Notes: generated by a model not told the origin, from the letters alone. Numbered from the stretch's first letter, positions 1 to 9,335 are shown. The stretch is 64,000 nt of DNA from Oscillospiraceae bacterium (GCA_015064625.1 SVRW01000001.1:1-64000), one strand, 5' to 3'. Translations and numbers: made by a program.

Positions 1-126
1 CGCACGTGAGCGGCTGCCTGTAAGTGTAATGCGGTGTCAAGTTTCAGTAGTCCCTTTTAGGGACGAAGCCTGTATTAGCCCCTTATAGGGGCTGTGCAAG
101 CCACCGGTTCAACCGGTGGTTTTGAC
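1..126 (+). mobile_element. Three-hairpin tail, possible right end / omega-RNA-like 3' part of an IS200/IS605-type element (5' part outside window)
   Basis: Three consecutive hairpins can be read: GTCCC/GGGAC (50-54 and 60-64), AGCCCC/GGGGCT (77-82 and 88-93) and a near-perfect palindrome CCACCGGTT-C-AACCGGTGG (101-119) followed by TTTTGAC. This block is more G+C-rich than the very A+T-rich DNA after it. Subterminal palindromes and a structured RNA overlapping the right end are typical of IS200/IS605 elements with tnpB, and the wording of this tail resembles ends I recall from gut Clostridia; that is recollection, not a search result. The transposase or tnpB gene would lie left of position 1. 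Alternatives are a free-standing small RNA 3' end or simply the terminator of the preceding gene. Confidence 0.4.
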
Positions 127-290
127 TAAATTCGAAATATAAGTTTTAAACGTATCTATATCTAAAAATTTTTTTATAGCTATAATTTTCATAATGTATT
201 ATCTTATTTCGGGTTTGCGAAAAAATGAGTAAATAAAATAGAAATGAAAAAAATATTTCAAAACATTTGTAGTAAAATTCAAAAAAAACA

Positions 291-319
291 TTGACTTAAA
301 AGGCGTTTTGGTATATAAT
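291..319 (+). promoter_or_regulatory. Sigma-A-type promoter of the pseudouridine synthase gene
   Basis: TTGACT (291-296), a 17-nt spacer and TATAAT (314-319). The start codon lies 26 nt downstream of the -10 box. The 160 bases to the left (127-290) are A+T-rich and hold nothing else that I recognise. Confidence 0.8.
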
Positions 320-344
320 CCTTAGTATGTAGGAGGAGTAGACT

Positions 345-1067
345 TTGCAAGAAACAAAATTGGTTAGAATTCAGAAATATATTTCTGACAAAGGTGTAAT
401 GTCCAGACGTGCGGCGGAAAGAGAAATCGAGCTTGGAAACATTACTGTTAATGGTTCAGTTGCCAAATTGGGAGATAAAATAGATCCTTCTTCGGATATT
501 CTTTTATGGAATGAAGAACCTATATGTGAGCAAAATAAAAAATACTATATTTTATTGAATAAACCAACCGGATACATAACGTCTATGGAAGATGGATTTG
601 GTAGAAAAACTGTTACAGAACTTGTTAAAGATATTCCTTGCAGAATTTATCCTGCAGGCAGACTTGACCTTTCATCTGAAGGCGCTCTTATTATGACAAA
701 TGATGGAGATTTTGCAAATAGTGTTATTCATCCTTCTTTTGTTCATGAAAAAATATACCATATATATGCATTTGGCAAAGTAACAAAGGAACAAGTCTCT
801 CTTTTATCAGAAATGAGAGATTTAGACGGAGTAAAAATTTCTCAAGTTGGTGTTAGAATACTGCGTCTATATGAAAATCATACAATATTAGAATTTAAAT
901 TAAACGAAGGTAAAAATCGTCAGATACGCCGTATGTGTGAAAAAGTTGATATTAAAATTATGCAATTGAAAAGAATTTCCATTGGAAAAGTTCATATAGG
1001 AAATTTATCTTCAGGGGAATGGCGTTATTTGACTTCAGAGGAAATTAAATCTTTCGGAAGAAAATAG
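345..1067 (+). CDS. RsuA/RluB/RluE-family 16S/23S rRNA pseudouridine synthase
   Basis: Converts a specific uridine in ribosomal RNA to pseudouridine; the target base cannot be told from the sequence. The 240-residue protein has an N-terminal S4 RNA-binding domain (about residues 5-60, with SRRAAEREIELGNITVNG) and a catalytic domain carrying GRLDLSSEG at 105-113, in which Asp108 is the expected catalytic aspartate. A later block, NEGKNRQIRRM, is the conserved family motif. The start is a TTG with AGGAGG eight bases upstream; no ATG lies nearby. It is the first gene after a strong promoter. The LRR lipoprotein gene follows 15 bases later, so the two are probably cotranscribed. The length is normal for the family. 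Confidence 0.9.
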   Translation: MQETKLVRIQKYISDKGVMSRRAAEREIELGNITVNGSVAKLGDKIDPSSDILLWNEEPICEQNKKYYILLNKPTGYITSMEDGFGRKTVTELVKDIPCRIYPAGRLDLSSEGALIMTNDGDFANSVIHPSFVHEKIYHIYAFGKVTKEQVSLLSEMRDLDGVKISQVGVRILRLYENHTILEFKLNEGKNRQIRRMCEKVDIKIMQLKRISIGKVHIGNLSSGEWRYLTSEEIKSFGRK

Positions 1068-1082
1068 TTAATTTAGGTGATT

Positions 1083-2681
1083 ATGAAAATAAAAGGCTTT
1101 ATAGCATTTATATTTCCATTAGCTTTTTTGCTTCTGTTTTTAGGATCTTGCACAGATAATTCTAAAAACATTGACGAGAATGGAAAAACTTTTGTTTCCA
1201 AAGGCGAAAAAGATTGGGTTTATTATACAGAATACGATGATTACATTGAAATTACGGGTTTTGTTTTTAAAACAGGAGCTGATGGTTTAAATGTTTCTAT
1301 TGACATAACTGGGAGCATTTCTTTTGATATTTCGGACAATCTTTCGAAAGATTCATTTGTTTCTCCAGAAGACGTTGGTGTGGTTGATCTAATAATTCCT
1401 TCAATCATTGCAAACAAACCTGTAAAAAGAATAAAGAGCAACGCTTTTAAAGATATTGCCGCGATAAAGTCAGTTGTTCTGCCTTCGACGTTGGAATATA
1501 TTGGGGATAATGCTTTTTCTGGATGTATCAATATCCCTTATTTTGAATTTCCTGATTCCTTAGTTACTATAGGTCAAAACGCTTTTTCAGGTTGTACGGA
1601 AGTAGTTGAACTTTCCACACCAAGAAATATGACAGTAATCGGAAAAAATGCTTTTGCTGGAATTTCAAATCTTGAAAAACTTTCAATTTCAGAATGTGTT
1701 TTACAGATTGATGAGGGGGCTTTTTCGGGTCTTGGAAAAGTTGAAGAACTAATATTGCCTTCAGGATTAAAGAAAATAGGTTCAAATTCCTTTAGAAAAT
1801 GGCAAAGTATAGAAACCTTGATTATTCCTGAAAAAGTCGAATTTATAGGGTTGGGAGCTTTTTATAATTGCAATAAACTCAATTCACTAACTTTTCTTGG
1901 TTCACCAAAAATTATTGGAGATGAAGCATTTGCAGTTTGTGGATTGGATAACGTAACACTACCACAAGGCACTAAAATATTAGGGAATAAAGTTTTTAGA
2001 GATTGTTCAAATTTGAAGATGATTGATTTAGGGGGCGTAGAATCCGTGGGACATAATCTGTTCGACGGGTGCAAATATCTTCACACTGTAGTTTTTTCTC
2101 AAGATATGAACGAAATATCTTCTGGAATGTTTTATAATTGCGATTCTCTTGTTAAAATTACTGTTCCATCTCAAATTAAAAATGTTGGAAAATGGGCGTT
2201 TTTTAATTGTGACAGCTTGGAAAAGATTACTTTTGAAGACATTTATAATATTGGTGATGAAGCGTTTATCGGTTGTATAAAATTGAAGGATATCTCATTT
2301 TCTGATGAAATAAAAAATATTGGAGAAAGAGCTTTTTACAAATGTATTTCTCTTGAGAAGATATATGTTACATCAGAAAATATTGGCAAAGAAGCTTTTT
2401 ATTGGTGTACTTCTTTGAAAGAGTTGAGTTTTTCTGACAATGTTAAAAAGATTGAAACTAAAGCTTTTTCAAGATGCAATTCACTAACGAACATTAGATT
2501 TTCGGATAACATAGTTAGTTTGGGTGCATTATCGTTTGCAGGAAATACTCAACTGAAAACAGTATTATTTGGTGAAGGTATCTCCGAGATAATGTACGGT
2601 GCTTTTGAAAACTGCTCGCCTTCATTTTCAGGTGGAAATTCTTACTGCAAGGAATGGATAAAAAATTGGGAAACAAAATAA
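1083..2681 (+). CDS. BspA-type leucine-rich-repeat lipoprotein
   Basis: A predicted surface lipoprotein of 532 residues with no known enzymatic role. The first 20 residues form a signal peptide ending in the lipobox LGSC; the cysteine would be lipidated and anchored to the outer face of the membrane. After a short linker there are about 18 LRR_5-type repeats, each with an IG-x-x-AF-x-x-C core (for example IGDNAFSGC), running to near the C-terminus. ATG at 1083 is preferred because AGGTGA stands just upstream; a GTG at 1077 in the same frame has no ribosome binding site. The 3' end overlaps the nadD frame by 28 bases, an unexpected partner for a surface protein. BspA-like proteins often bind host or cell-surface ligands, but no ligand can be inferred here. 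Confidence 0.85.
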   Translation: MKIKGFIAFIFPLAFLLLFLGSCTDNSKNIDENGKTFVSKGEKDWVYYTEYDDYIEITGFVFKTGADGLNVSIDITGSISFDISDNLSKDSFVSPEDVGVVDLIIPSIIANKPVKRIKSNAFKDIAAIKSVVLPSTLEYIGDNAFSGCINIPYFEFPDSLVTIGQNAFSGCTEVVELSTPRNMTVIGKNAFAGISNLEKLSISECVLQIDEGAFSGLGKVEELILPSGLKKIGSNSFRKWQSIETLIIPEKVEFIGLGAFYNCNKLNSLTFLGSPKIIGDEAFAVCGLDNVTLPQGTKILGNKVFRDCSNLKMIDLGGVESVGHNLFDGCKYLHTVVFSQDMNEISSGMFYNCDSLVKITVPSQIKNVGKWAFFNCDSLEKITFEDIYNIGDEAFIGCIKLKDISFSDEIKNIGERAFYKCISLEKIYVTSENIGKEAFYWCTSLKELSFSDNVKKIETKAFSRCNSLTNIRFSDNIVSLGALSFAGNTQLKTVLFGEGISEIMYGAFENCSPSFSGGNSYCKEWIKNWETK

Positions 2682-3283
2682 CGTTAGGTATATTCGGTGG
2701 TTCATTTGATCCGCCACATCTTGGACATATAAAGCTATGTGAAGAATTTTCTAAAATAATAACTGCAAAAATTCTTGTAATTCCAGCTAAAACCTCGCCT
2801 TTTAAAATTCAAAAAAAGAATTCTGTTTCAGACGAACATCGGCTTGAAATGTGCAAATTAGCATTTTCACATATTAAGAATGTTGAAATTAGTGATTTTG
2901 AAATAAAAAGTGATGATATAAGTTATACTTATAAAACTATAGAGCATTTTCTCGAAGTAAATCCCGATGAAAAAATTTGTCTTTGCGTTGGAACTGATTG
3001 TCTTGAAACTATGGAATGCTGGGCAAATTCTGGTTTCATATTTGAAAAATGCGTTATAGTTGCTGCATATAGAGAGCACGAATCGGAGCATTCTCTTGGA
3101 GAGGCGATGGAACGTCTTAAAATTAAATATAATGCAGAAATAATTCCACTTCTATATGATCCCATTGAAATATCATCAAGTGAAATTCGTTATATTTTAA
3201 AAAATGGAGAAGATGCAAGTGACTTCTTGTCAGATAGTATAAATTCCTATATAAGAGAAAATAAACTCTACGGGGAGATATGA
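2654..3283 (+). CDS. nadD: Nicotinate-nucleotide adenylyltransferase
   Basis: Transfers AMP from ATP to nicotinate mononucleotide, giving deamido-NAD in NAD synthesis. The 209-residue protein has the nucleotidyltransferase HxGH signature GSFDPPHLGH at residues 16-25 and the C-terminal ISSSEIR motif that contacts ATP phosphates. It forms the common nadD-yqeK-rsfS block; yqeK starts two bases after its stop. The start is uncertain: ATG 2654 lies inside the end of the LRR gene with AAGG abutting it, and a TTG at 2666 is also possible. Translational coupling to the upstream gene is likely either way. Confidence 0.92.
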   Translation: MDKKLGNKITLGIFGGSFDPPHLGHIKLCEEFSKIITAKILVIPAKTSPFKIQKKNSVSDEHRLEMCKLAFSHIKNVEISDFEIKSDDISYTYKTIEHFLEVNPDEKICLCVGTDCLETMECWANSGFIFEKCVIVAAYREHESEHSLGEAMERLKIKYNAEIIPLLYDPIEISSSEIRYILKNGEDASDFLSDSINSYIRENKLYGEI

Positions 3284-3284
3284 T

Positions 3285-3887
3285 ATGAATATAACAAGAG
3301 ACGATATTTTGAATTTACTTGTTTTATCGCCCAAACGTTTCAAGCACACGTTGGGAACTGAAAAAGCTGCCCTTGAATTAGCACGTTTGCATCATCCTGA
3401 TTTGGATGTAGAAAAAGTAGCTTTTTCAGCATTGCTACATGACATGACTAAGGAATATTCCGTTGAGCAACATATTGCTGCTGCAGAAAAATTCGGAGTT
3501 TCCTTTTCTGATGTAGATATTCTTTCACCAAAGCTTCTTCATTCAAAAACTGCTTCTTTAATAAGTAGATTTGAACTGAAACTTCCTGACGATGTTTGTG
3601 ATGCTATTTTATATCATACAACAGGTAGAATAGCAATGACTCCTCTTGAAGAGGTATTATACTTTGCGGACTATATAGAAGAAAATAGAGTTGATGATGA
3701 GTGTGTTTCTCTCAGGGAAAGCTATAAAAGCTTTTTAAATCAATTTGATCCTCGTGTTGCACTTGATAAATCATTAGTCCTGTCTTTTGACAGAACTATT
3801 GGTAATCTAATGAAAAAATCTCATATAATTGATAAAAACACAGTTGAAGCAAGAAATTATTATTTAAAGAAAACTTTTATAAAATAA
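3285..3887 (+). CDS. yqeK: YqeK family HD-domain hydrolase (symmetrical Ap4A hydrolase type)
   Basis: An HD-superfamily metal-dependent phosphohydrolase of 200 residues. Members of this family, named from Bacillus YqeK, hydrolyse diadenosine tetraphosphate symmetrically to two ADP. Visible metal ligands are His21 (KHTLGTE), the HD pair at 52-53 (ALLHDMTKEYS), the later histidines in ILYHTTG and the aspartate in YFADYIE. GGGGAG stands seven bases before the ATG. The gene sits between nadD and rsfS with almost no spacing, the usual arrangement in Firmicutes. The family assignment is firm; substrate preference is from family knowledge only. Confidence 0.88.
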   Translation: MNITRDDILNLLVLSPKRFKHTLGTEKAALELARLHHPDLDVEKVAFSALLHDMTKEYSVEQHIAAAEKFGVSFSDVDILSPKLLHSKTASLISRFELKLPDDVCDAILYHTTGRIAMTPLEEVLYFADYIEENRVDDECVSLRESYKSFLNQFDPRVALDKSLVLSFDRTIGNLMKKSHIIDKNTVEARNYYLKKTFIK

Positions 3888-3899
3888 ATGGAGAATAAA

Positions 3900-4253
3900 A
3901 TGGAAAAATTAACTAAAGAACAAGAATATGAAATAGCAACATCAATGATGAAAGCACTTGAAGATAAAAAAGGCATGGATGTAACAATTTTAGAAGTTGG
4001 TAAAAAAACTGTTCTTACAGATTACTTTATAATTGCAACTGGTACTTCAAGTACACATGTTAGTGCGTTATCGGACGAAGTTGAATACAAAATAAAAACC
4101 GATTTTCAAATTGCACCGATAAGCGTTCAGGGAAAGAGCGAATGGGTTCTTATGGATTATGGGTTTGCTGTTGTTCATGTATTTACTGAAGAGGCAAGAA
4201 CACACTATAATCTTGAACGCCTTTGGAAAGACGCCGAGGTTATTTACGAATAA
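3900..4253 (+). CDS. rsfS: Ribosomal silencing factor RsfS (YbeB/Iojap family)
   Basis: Binds ribosomal protein uL14 on the 50S subunit and blocks joining to 30S when nutrients are short. At 117 residues the length fits the family, and the typical core can be read: ALEDKKGMDVTILEV, then DYFIIATGTSSTHVSAL, then the SEWVLMDYG and VVHVF blocks. I prefer ATG 3900, which has GGAG six bases upstream. A second ATG at 3888 directly follows the yqeK stop codon but has no ribosome binding site and contains that GGAG itself. It is the last gene of the nadD-yqeK-rsfS block; a 39-base gap follows before the MORN gene. Confidence 0.9.
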   Translation: MEKLTKEQEYEIATSMMKALEDKKGMDVTILEVGKKTVLTDYFIIATGTSSTHVSALSDEVEYKIKTDFQIAPISVQGKSEWVLMDYGFAVVHVFTEEARTHYNLERLWKDAEVIYE

Positions 4254-4292
4254 ACTTTTTATTATATAAATACAAACAAGGAGTAGCGTTTT

Positions 4293-6890
4293 ATGATCTT
4301 GATGAAATGCAGAAAATGCTTAAGAGAGCTTACCGATTATGACGAAACTGGTAAAGTCTATTGCGAACATTGCGGCAAAGAATGGAAATATGACGTTGAC
4401 AAGCTTCCACACGAAGGTGTATTGGAACTTGCTGAAGGAAAATACGAAGGACTTATATTGAAAAACCGTCCGTTTGGTACAGGAAAACTTACTCTTCATA
4501 CAGGGGAAGTTTACGAAGGAGAATGGACAGAAGGAAAGCTTACTGGTAAAGGAAAACTAACATCTTCAGACAGCGTTTATGAGGGTGAATTTGAAAACGG
4601 AGTTCCTGGTGGAGAAGGAATACTCCGTTATAATAACGGTGATACATGTGAGGGCTTTTGGAAAGACGGTGTTCCTCACGGAAGGTGTGTGTGCATTTAT
4701 TCAAACGGTGATAGATACGAAGGTTCTCTTGTAGAAGGTGATTATCACGGAAGCGGTGTTTTGAAAACCGCAGAAGGTGAATATGACGGTGAATTTGTTG
4801 CTGGTGAATATTCTGGCAAAGGAAATATGGTTTATGCCGACGGTTCGCTTTATAAAGGTGAATGGAATGCGGGTAAGAAACATGGTAATGGCAAATTCAG
4901 ATCTTCTACAGGATTTGTTTATGAAGGTGAATATGAAGCCGACCTTTATCATGGTAAAGGCTCATTAAAACTTTCAGATGGAAGTTCTTACGAAGGACAG
5001 TTCCGTAATGGTCATTATCATGGAAAAGGAATTCTTAAAACTGAAAATGCAACCTATGAAGGTGAATTTGTAGATGGAATCAAAAGCGGTCATGGAACTT
5101 TGTCTTTAAAAGAATCCGTTTATGAAGGAGATTTTGAAAACGATGCCTATTCAGGCAAAGGGACGCTTAAATGTACTAAATATACCTATGAAGGTGATTT
5201 CAAAAACGGTGAAAAAAATGGTCATGGTAAAATACTTTACACAAATGGAGATGAATACGAGGGAAGCTTCTCCAATGATGTAATAAATGGTGAAGGTATT
5301 TATGTTACATCCAAAGGTGATAAGTACGTTGGCGCGGTTCATAATGGGAAAGTAACTGGAGAAGGAAAGATTGAATATTCCGTAGGCGGTGTTTACGAAG
5401 GAGATGTTGTCGATTTCATTAGAAATGGATTTGGTAAAATGATAACAGATTCGAGTGAGTACTCAGGTGAATGGAGTAATGGCTCATACAACGGTAAAGG
5501 TACTCTTTACGAAAACGGAGAAATTTACGAAGGCGAATTTAAAGCTGGCGTTAAACACGGAAAAGCAAAATGCAAATATTCTGAAACATCATCTTTTGAA
5601 GGCCAATATAAAGACGGTCTTCCTTTCAAAGGTGTATTCATTTCAGAGCTTGGAACTTTTGACGGCACATTCAGAGATGGTTTTATTTTCTCTGGAACGT
5701 TGAACACACCAACGGGTGATGTTTACAAGGGCGGTTTTGCAAACAATAAATATGACGGTCATGGTATATTGACTACTGTTGACGGTGATGTACTTGATGG
5801 CGAATTTTCGGAAGGAATACTTAACGGAAAAGGCAAAGTTCTCCATTCAAACGGCAAAAAAGATGAAGGTAATTACGTAAACGGCTTCCTTAACGGCAAC
5901 GGAAAAGAAATTCTTGTTGGCGGTGAGATTTATGAAGGCGAATTCAAGGAAGGCCTTCGACATGGTACAGGAATTTGCACTTTTGAAAACGGTGACGTAT
6001 ATGAAGGCGAATTTTCAGAGGGAAAATGTACGGGAAAAGGTGCAATTAAATACGTTAACGAAGAGACATATGTAGGTGATGTTGTAGGCGGTAAACGTGA
6101 AGGCTTTGGTGCTATGACTTATAGCAATGGTGATGCGTACGAAGGCTCCTGGGAAGATGACAGAAGAAATGGAAACGGCTCTGTTATGTTTGCGAACGGC
6201 GACGTATATACGGGCGAATTCAATGATGACAAAATAACCGGAAAGGGAACAATACAGTACGCCAAGGGTTCTTTATATGAGGGTGATTTTGTTGATGGAA
6301 AACGCCATGGACAAGGAAAGATAACCTGGAAAGACGGAAGTTATTACGTTGGTGGATACGAAGTCGATAAAAGATCTGGTGAAGGCGAATTTGTATCTTC
6401 AAATGGTGACGTTTATAAAGGCGGTTTCAAAGAAGGAAAAAAACACGGAAAAGGATTCATGAAATACAGTAATGGAATCTCTTATGAAGGCGGATATTTT
6501 GAAAATGAATATTCTGGCAAAGGTGTTTATATTACCTCTGATGAAAACTATAAAGGCGGTTTTCTTAAAGGCTTGAAGGACGGAGAAGGCGTTCTTGAAA
6601 CATCATTCGGAAAGTATGACGGATGCTTTAAAGAAGGCAAAAAATCCGGCATGGGCAGATATGAATATGCTTGTGGTGACGTTTACGTTGGCAATTTTGA
6701 AATAGGAAGACGAAACGGACACGGTGTTTATACATGGAGCACTGGTACTGTTTACGACGGTATGTGGAAAAACGGCAGAAGAAGCGGCGAAGGCAAGCTT
6801 ATAAAAGACGGAGAAGTCATTTTCGACGGACTTTGGAGAGGGGATAACCCTGTAAGAGCTGATGAAAATGCAGATAATGACGAACTTTAA
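4293..6890 (+). CDS. Giant MORN-repeat protein with an N-terminal zinc ribbon
   Basis: An 865-residue protein of unknown function. Residues 5-29 hold two CxxC pairs (CRKC and CEHC) that should bind one zinc ion. From about residue 50 to 850 I count 36 MORN units, each of 20-23 residues around a YEGEF-x-x-G core followed by a G-x-G step, ending in a short acidic tail. No signal peptide or membrane segment is visible, so it should be cytoplasmic. MORN arrays form long beta-sheet rods that bind partner proteins or lipids; in bacteria their roles are mostly unknown. AAGGAG lies nine bases before the ATG. leuS follows after 33 bases with no terminator between, so the two are probably cotranscribed. 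Zinc binding and scaffold role are inference. Confidence 0.88.
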   Translation: MILMKCRKCLRELTDYDETGKVYCEHCGKEWKYDVDKLPHEGVLELAEGKYEGLILKNRPFGTGKLTLHTGEVYEGEWTEGKLTGKGKLTSSDSVYEGEFENGVPGGEGILRYNNGDTCEGFWKDGVPHGRCVCIYSNGDRYEGSLVEGDYHGSGVLKTAEGEYDGEFVAGEYSGKGNMVYADGSLYKGEWNAGKKHGNGKFRSSTGFVYEGEYEADLYHGKGSLKLSDGSSYEGQFRNGHYHGKGILKTENATYEGEFVDGIKSGHGTLSLKESVYEGDFENDAYSGKGTLKCTKYTYEGDFKNGEKNGHGKILYTNGDEYEGSFSNDVINGEGIYVTSKGDKYVGAVHNGKVTGEGKIEYSVGGVYEGDVVDFIRNGFGKMITDSSEYSGEWSNGSYNGKGTLYENGEIYEGEFKAGVKHGKAKCKYSETSSFEGQYKDGLPFKGVFISELGTFDGTFRDGFIFSGTLNTPTGDVYKGGFANNKYDGHGILTTVDGDVLDGEFSEGILNGKGKVLHSNGKKDEGNYVNGFLNGNGKEILVGGEIYEGEFKEGLRHGTGICTFENGDVYEGEFSEGKCTGKGAIKYVNEETYVGDVVGGKREGFGAMTYSNGDAYEGSWEDDRRNGNGSVMFANGDVYTGEFNDDKITGKGTIQYAKGSLYEGDFVDGKRHGQGKITWKDGSYYVGGYEVDKRSGEGEFVSSNGDVYKGGFKEGKKHGKGFMKYSNGISYEGGYFENEYSGKGVYITSDENYKGGFLKGLKDGEGVLETSFGKYDGCFKEGKKSGMGRYEYACGDVYVGNFEIGRRNGHGVYTWSTGTVYDGMWKNGRRSGEGKLIKDGEVIFDGLWRGDNPVRADENADNDEL

Positions 6891-6923
6891 TCAATTGAGT
6901 TCACGAGAGGAGAAACATAAATA

Positions 6924-9323
6924 ATGAAACATCGTTTCAGTGAGATTGAGCCAAAGTGGCAAAAAAAATGGGAGGAAGCAAAACTTTTTAATGCTGACAA
7001 TAACAGTAAAAAGCCAAAATTCTATTCCCTTATTGAATTTCCTTATCCTTCTGGTGCAGGAATGCACGTTGGACATATTAAAGCTTATAGTGGCCTTGAA
7101 GTAGTTTCAAGAAAACGCAGAATGCAGGGATATAACGTTCTTTTCCCTATAGGATTTGACGCTTTTGGACTTCCGACGGAAAACTATGCAGTAAAAACAA
7201 ATACACATCCAAGAATTGTTACTGATACAAATATTGAGAAATTTACATCCCAGCTTAAAAAGGTAGGTTTTTCTTTTGATTGGTCCAGAGTTGTTGATAC
7301 AACAGATGAAAATTATTATAAATGGACTCAATGGATATTCCTTAAAATGTTTGAAAAAGGACTCGTATTCAGAGATACTGCCTTAGTTAACTACTGTCCG
7401 CATTGTAAAGTTGTTCTTTCAAATGAAGATTCACAAGGTGGAAAATGTGATATTTGTAAAAGCGACGTAGTTCAAAAATCCAAGGCTGTTTGGTACTTGA
7501 GAATTACGGAATATGCTGATAAGCTTCTCATGGGACTTGACGAAGTTGATTATCCTCTCAACATAAGACAACAGCAAGAAAATTGGATTGGCAAATCCAC
7601 AGGTGCATTTGCTGATTTCAAAATAAAAGATACAGACGAAAAACTCAGAATATATACAACAAGATGTGATACACTTTTTGGTGTAACGTTCATGGTTATA
7701 GCTCCTGAAAATCCCATTATTGACAAGCTATCTGACAGAGTTGGAAACATGGATGCAATAGAAGCTTACAGGGCAGAATGTGCAAAAAAGACCGAATTTG
7801 AACGTACTCAGCTTGTTAAAGATAAAACAGGCGTTAAGATCGACGGAATTGAGGCTATTAACCCCGTTACAAACGAAGCAATTCCAGTTTATATTTCAGA
7901 TTACGTTATGATGGGGTATGGCACTGGTGCTATAATGGCTGTTCCTGCACACGATCAAAGAGACTATGAATTTGCTAAAAAATTCGGTATTGATATTCGT
8001 CAGGTTATAAAAGGCGGGGATATCGAAAAAGAGGCATATACTGGTGACGGAGAAATGATAAACTCCGATTTCCTTAATGGATATACAAATAAAAAAGATT
8101 CCATAAACAGAATGCTTGAACATCTTAAAGCTGAAGGAATCGGTGAAAAAGGCGTTCAATATAAAATGAAAGACTGGGCATTTAACCGTCAGAGATATTG
8201 GGGCGAACCTATTCCGCTTATTCATTGTCCTGAATGCGGAATTGTCGCAGTTCCTTTTGAAGAATTGCCACTTAAGCTTCCAGTTATGGATAAATATGAA
8301 CCTGGAGTTGGCGGTGAAAGTCCACTTGCAAAGTGCGATGAATTTGTAAATTGCACCTGTCCAAAATGCGGCGGTAAAGCAAAACGTGAAACTGATACAA
8401 TGCCACAGTGGGCAGGTTCTTCATGGTATTTCCTTCGTTATTGCGATCCATTCAACAACGAAGAATTTGCATCAAAAGAAAGCCTTAATTATTGGCTTCC
8501 TGTTGATTGGTACAACGGTGGTATGGAACATGTTACACGTCACCTTATTTATTCTCGTTTCTGGTACAAGTTCCTTTATGATCTCGGTCTTGTTCCCGTA
8601 TCAGAACCCTATGCTAAACGTTCTGCTCAAGGATTGATTCTTGGATCTGATGGTGAGAAAATGAGTAAATCCAAAGGGAACGTAGTAGATCCTAACAACG
8701 TAGTAGACGCATTTGGTGCAGATGTTCTCAGAATCTATGTTCTCTTTATGGGTAACTATGGAGATGCAGCACCTTGGTCTGATGAAGGTGTTAAGGGTGC
8801 AAGACGTTTTCTTGAAAGATTTGCAGCTCTTGATGAAAATTTGACAAATAATATTTCTCCCGCTGTTGAAAAGGCACTTCATAAGACAATTAAAAAGGTA
8901 TCTGAAGATATCGAATCAATGAAGTATAATACAGCTATTGCTTCAATGATGAGTCTTGTAAATGAAATTAGTGCTAATGGAGGAATTGATAAAGAAGGTC
9001 TTAAAATTTTCTCAAAATTACTTTGTCCTTTTGCACCTCATATTTCAGAAGAAATGTGGAATATCTGCGGTGGTGAGGGATTCTGCTCTGAAGCCGAGTG
9101 GCCTGCGTTCGATCCTGAAAAGATAAAGGATGATACGATTGAAATACCCGTTCAGGTTTGTGGTAAGCTTAAAGCAGTCGTAACAGTTCCTGCTGAAAGT
9201 AGCGAAGAGATTGTTCTTGAGGCCGCTATGAAAGAGGAAAAGGTTCTCTCCTCAGTTGAAGGAAAAACAGTTATTAAGAAGATTTACGTTAAAAATAAGC
9301 TTTTCAATATTGTTGTTAAATAG
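6924..9323 (+). CDS. leuS: Leucine--tRNA ligase
   Basis: Charges tRNA-Leu with leucine in the cytoplasm. The 799-residue class I synthetase carries the ATP-binding motifs PYPSGAGMHVGH near residue 45 and KMSKS at 579-583. A full editing domain is present, with the threonine-rich IYTTRCDTLFG and the GTGAIMAVPAHDQRD motif whose aspartate is needed for hydrolysis of mischarged tRNA. Two Cys pairs (CPHC/CDIC and CPEC/CPKC) may bind zinc. The C-terminal anticodon-binding part is complete. AGAGGAG precedes the ATG. The leader between the MORN gene and leuS is only 33 bases, so no T-box regulator fits here. thyA follows after 12 bases. Confidence 0.96.
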   Translation: MKHRFSEIEPKWQKKWEEAKLFNADNNSKKPKFYSLIEFPYPSGAGMHVGHIKAYSGLEVVSRKRRMQGYNVLFPIGFDAFGLPTENYAVKTNTHPRIVTDTNIEKFTSQLKKVGFSFDWSRVVDTTDENYYKWTQWIFLKMFEKGLVFRDTALVNYCPHCKVVLSNEDSQGGKCDICKSDVVQKSKAVWYLRITEYADKLLMGLDEVDYPLNIRQQQENWIGKSTGAFADFKIKDTDEKLRIYTTRCDTLFGVTFMVIAPENPIIDKLSDRVGNMDAIEAYRAECAKKTEFERTQLVKDKTGVKIDGIEAINPVTNEAIPVYISDYVMMGYGTGAIMAVPAHDQRDYEFAKKFGIDIRQVIKGGDIEKEAYTGDGEMINSDFLNGYTNKKDSINRMLEHLKAEGIGEKGVQYKMKDWAFNRQRYWGEPIPLIHCPECGIVAVPFEELPLKLPVMDKYEPGVGGESPLAKCDEFVNCTCPKCGGKAKRETDTMPQWAGSSWYFLRYCDPFNNEEFASKESLNYWLPVDWYNGGMEHVTRHLIYSRFWYKFLYDLGLVPVSEPYAKRSAQGLILGSDGEKMSKSKGNVVDPNNVVDAFGADVLRIYVLFMGNYGDAAPWSDEGVKGARRFLERFAALDENLTNNISPAVEKALHKTIKKVSEDIESMKYNTAIASMMSLVNEISANGGIDKEGLKIFSKLLCPFAPHISEEMWNICGGEGFCSEAEWPAFDPEKIKDDTIEIPVQVCGKLKAVVTVPAESSEEIVLEAAMKEEKVLSSVEGKTVIKKIYVKNKLFNIVVK

Positions 9324-9335
9324 TGAGGATTTGTA

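Noticed and set aside
4293-6890. Tandem DNA repeat or CRISPR-like array inside the MORN gene
   Set aside because: The repetition is at protein level (20-23 residues), with diverged DNA and no constant repeats separated by unique spacers.
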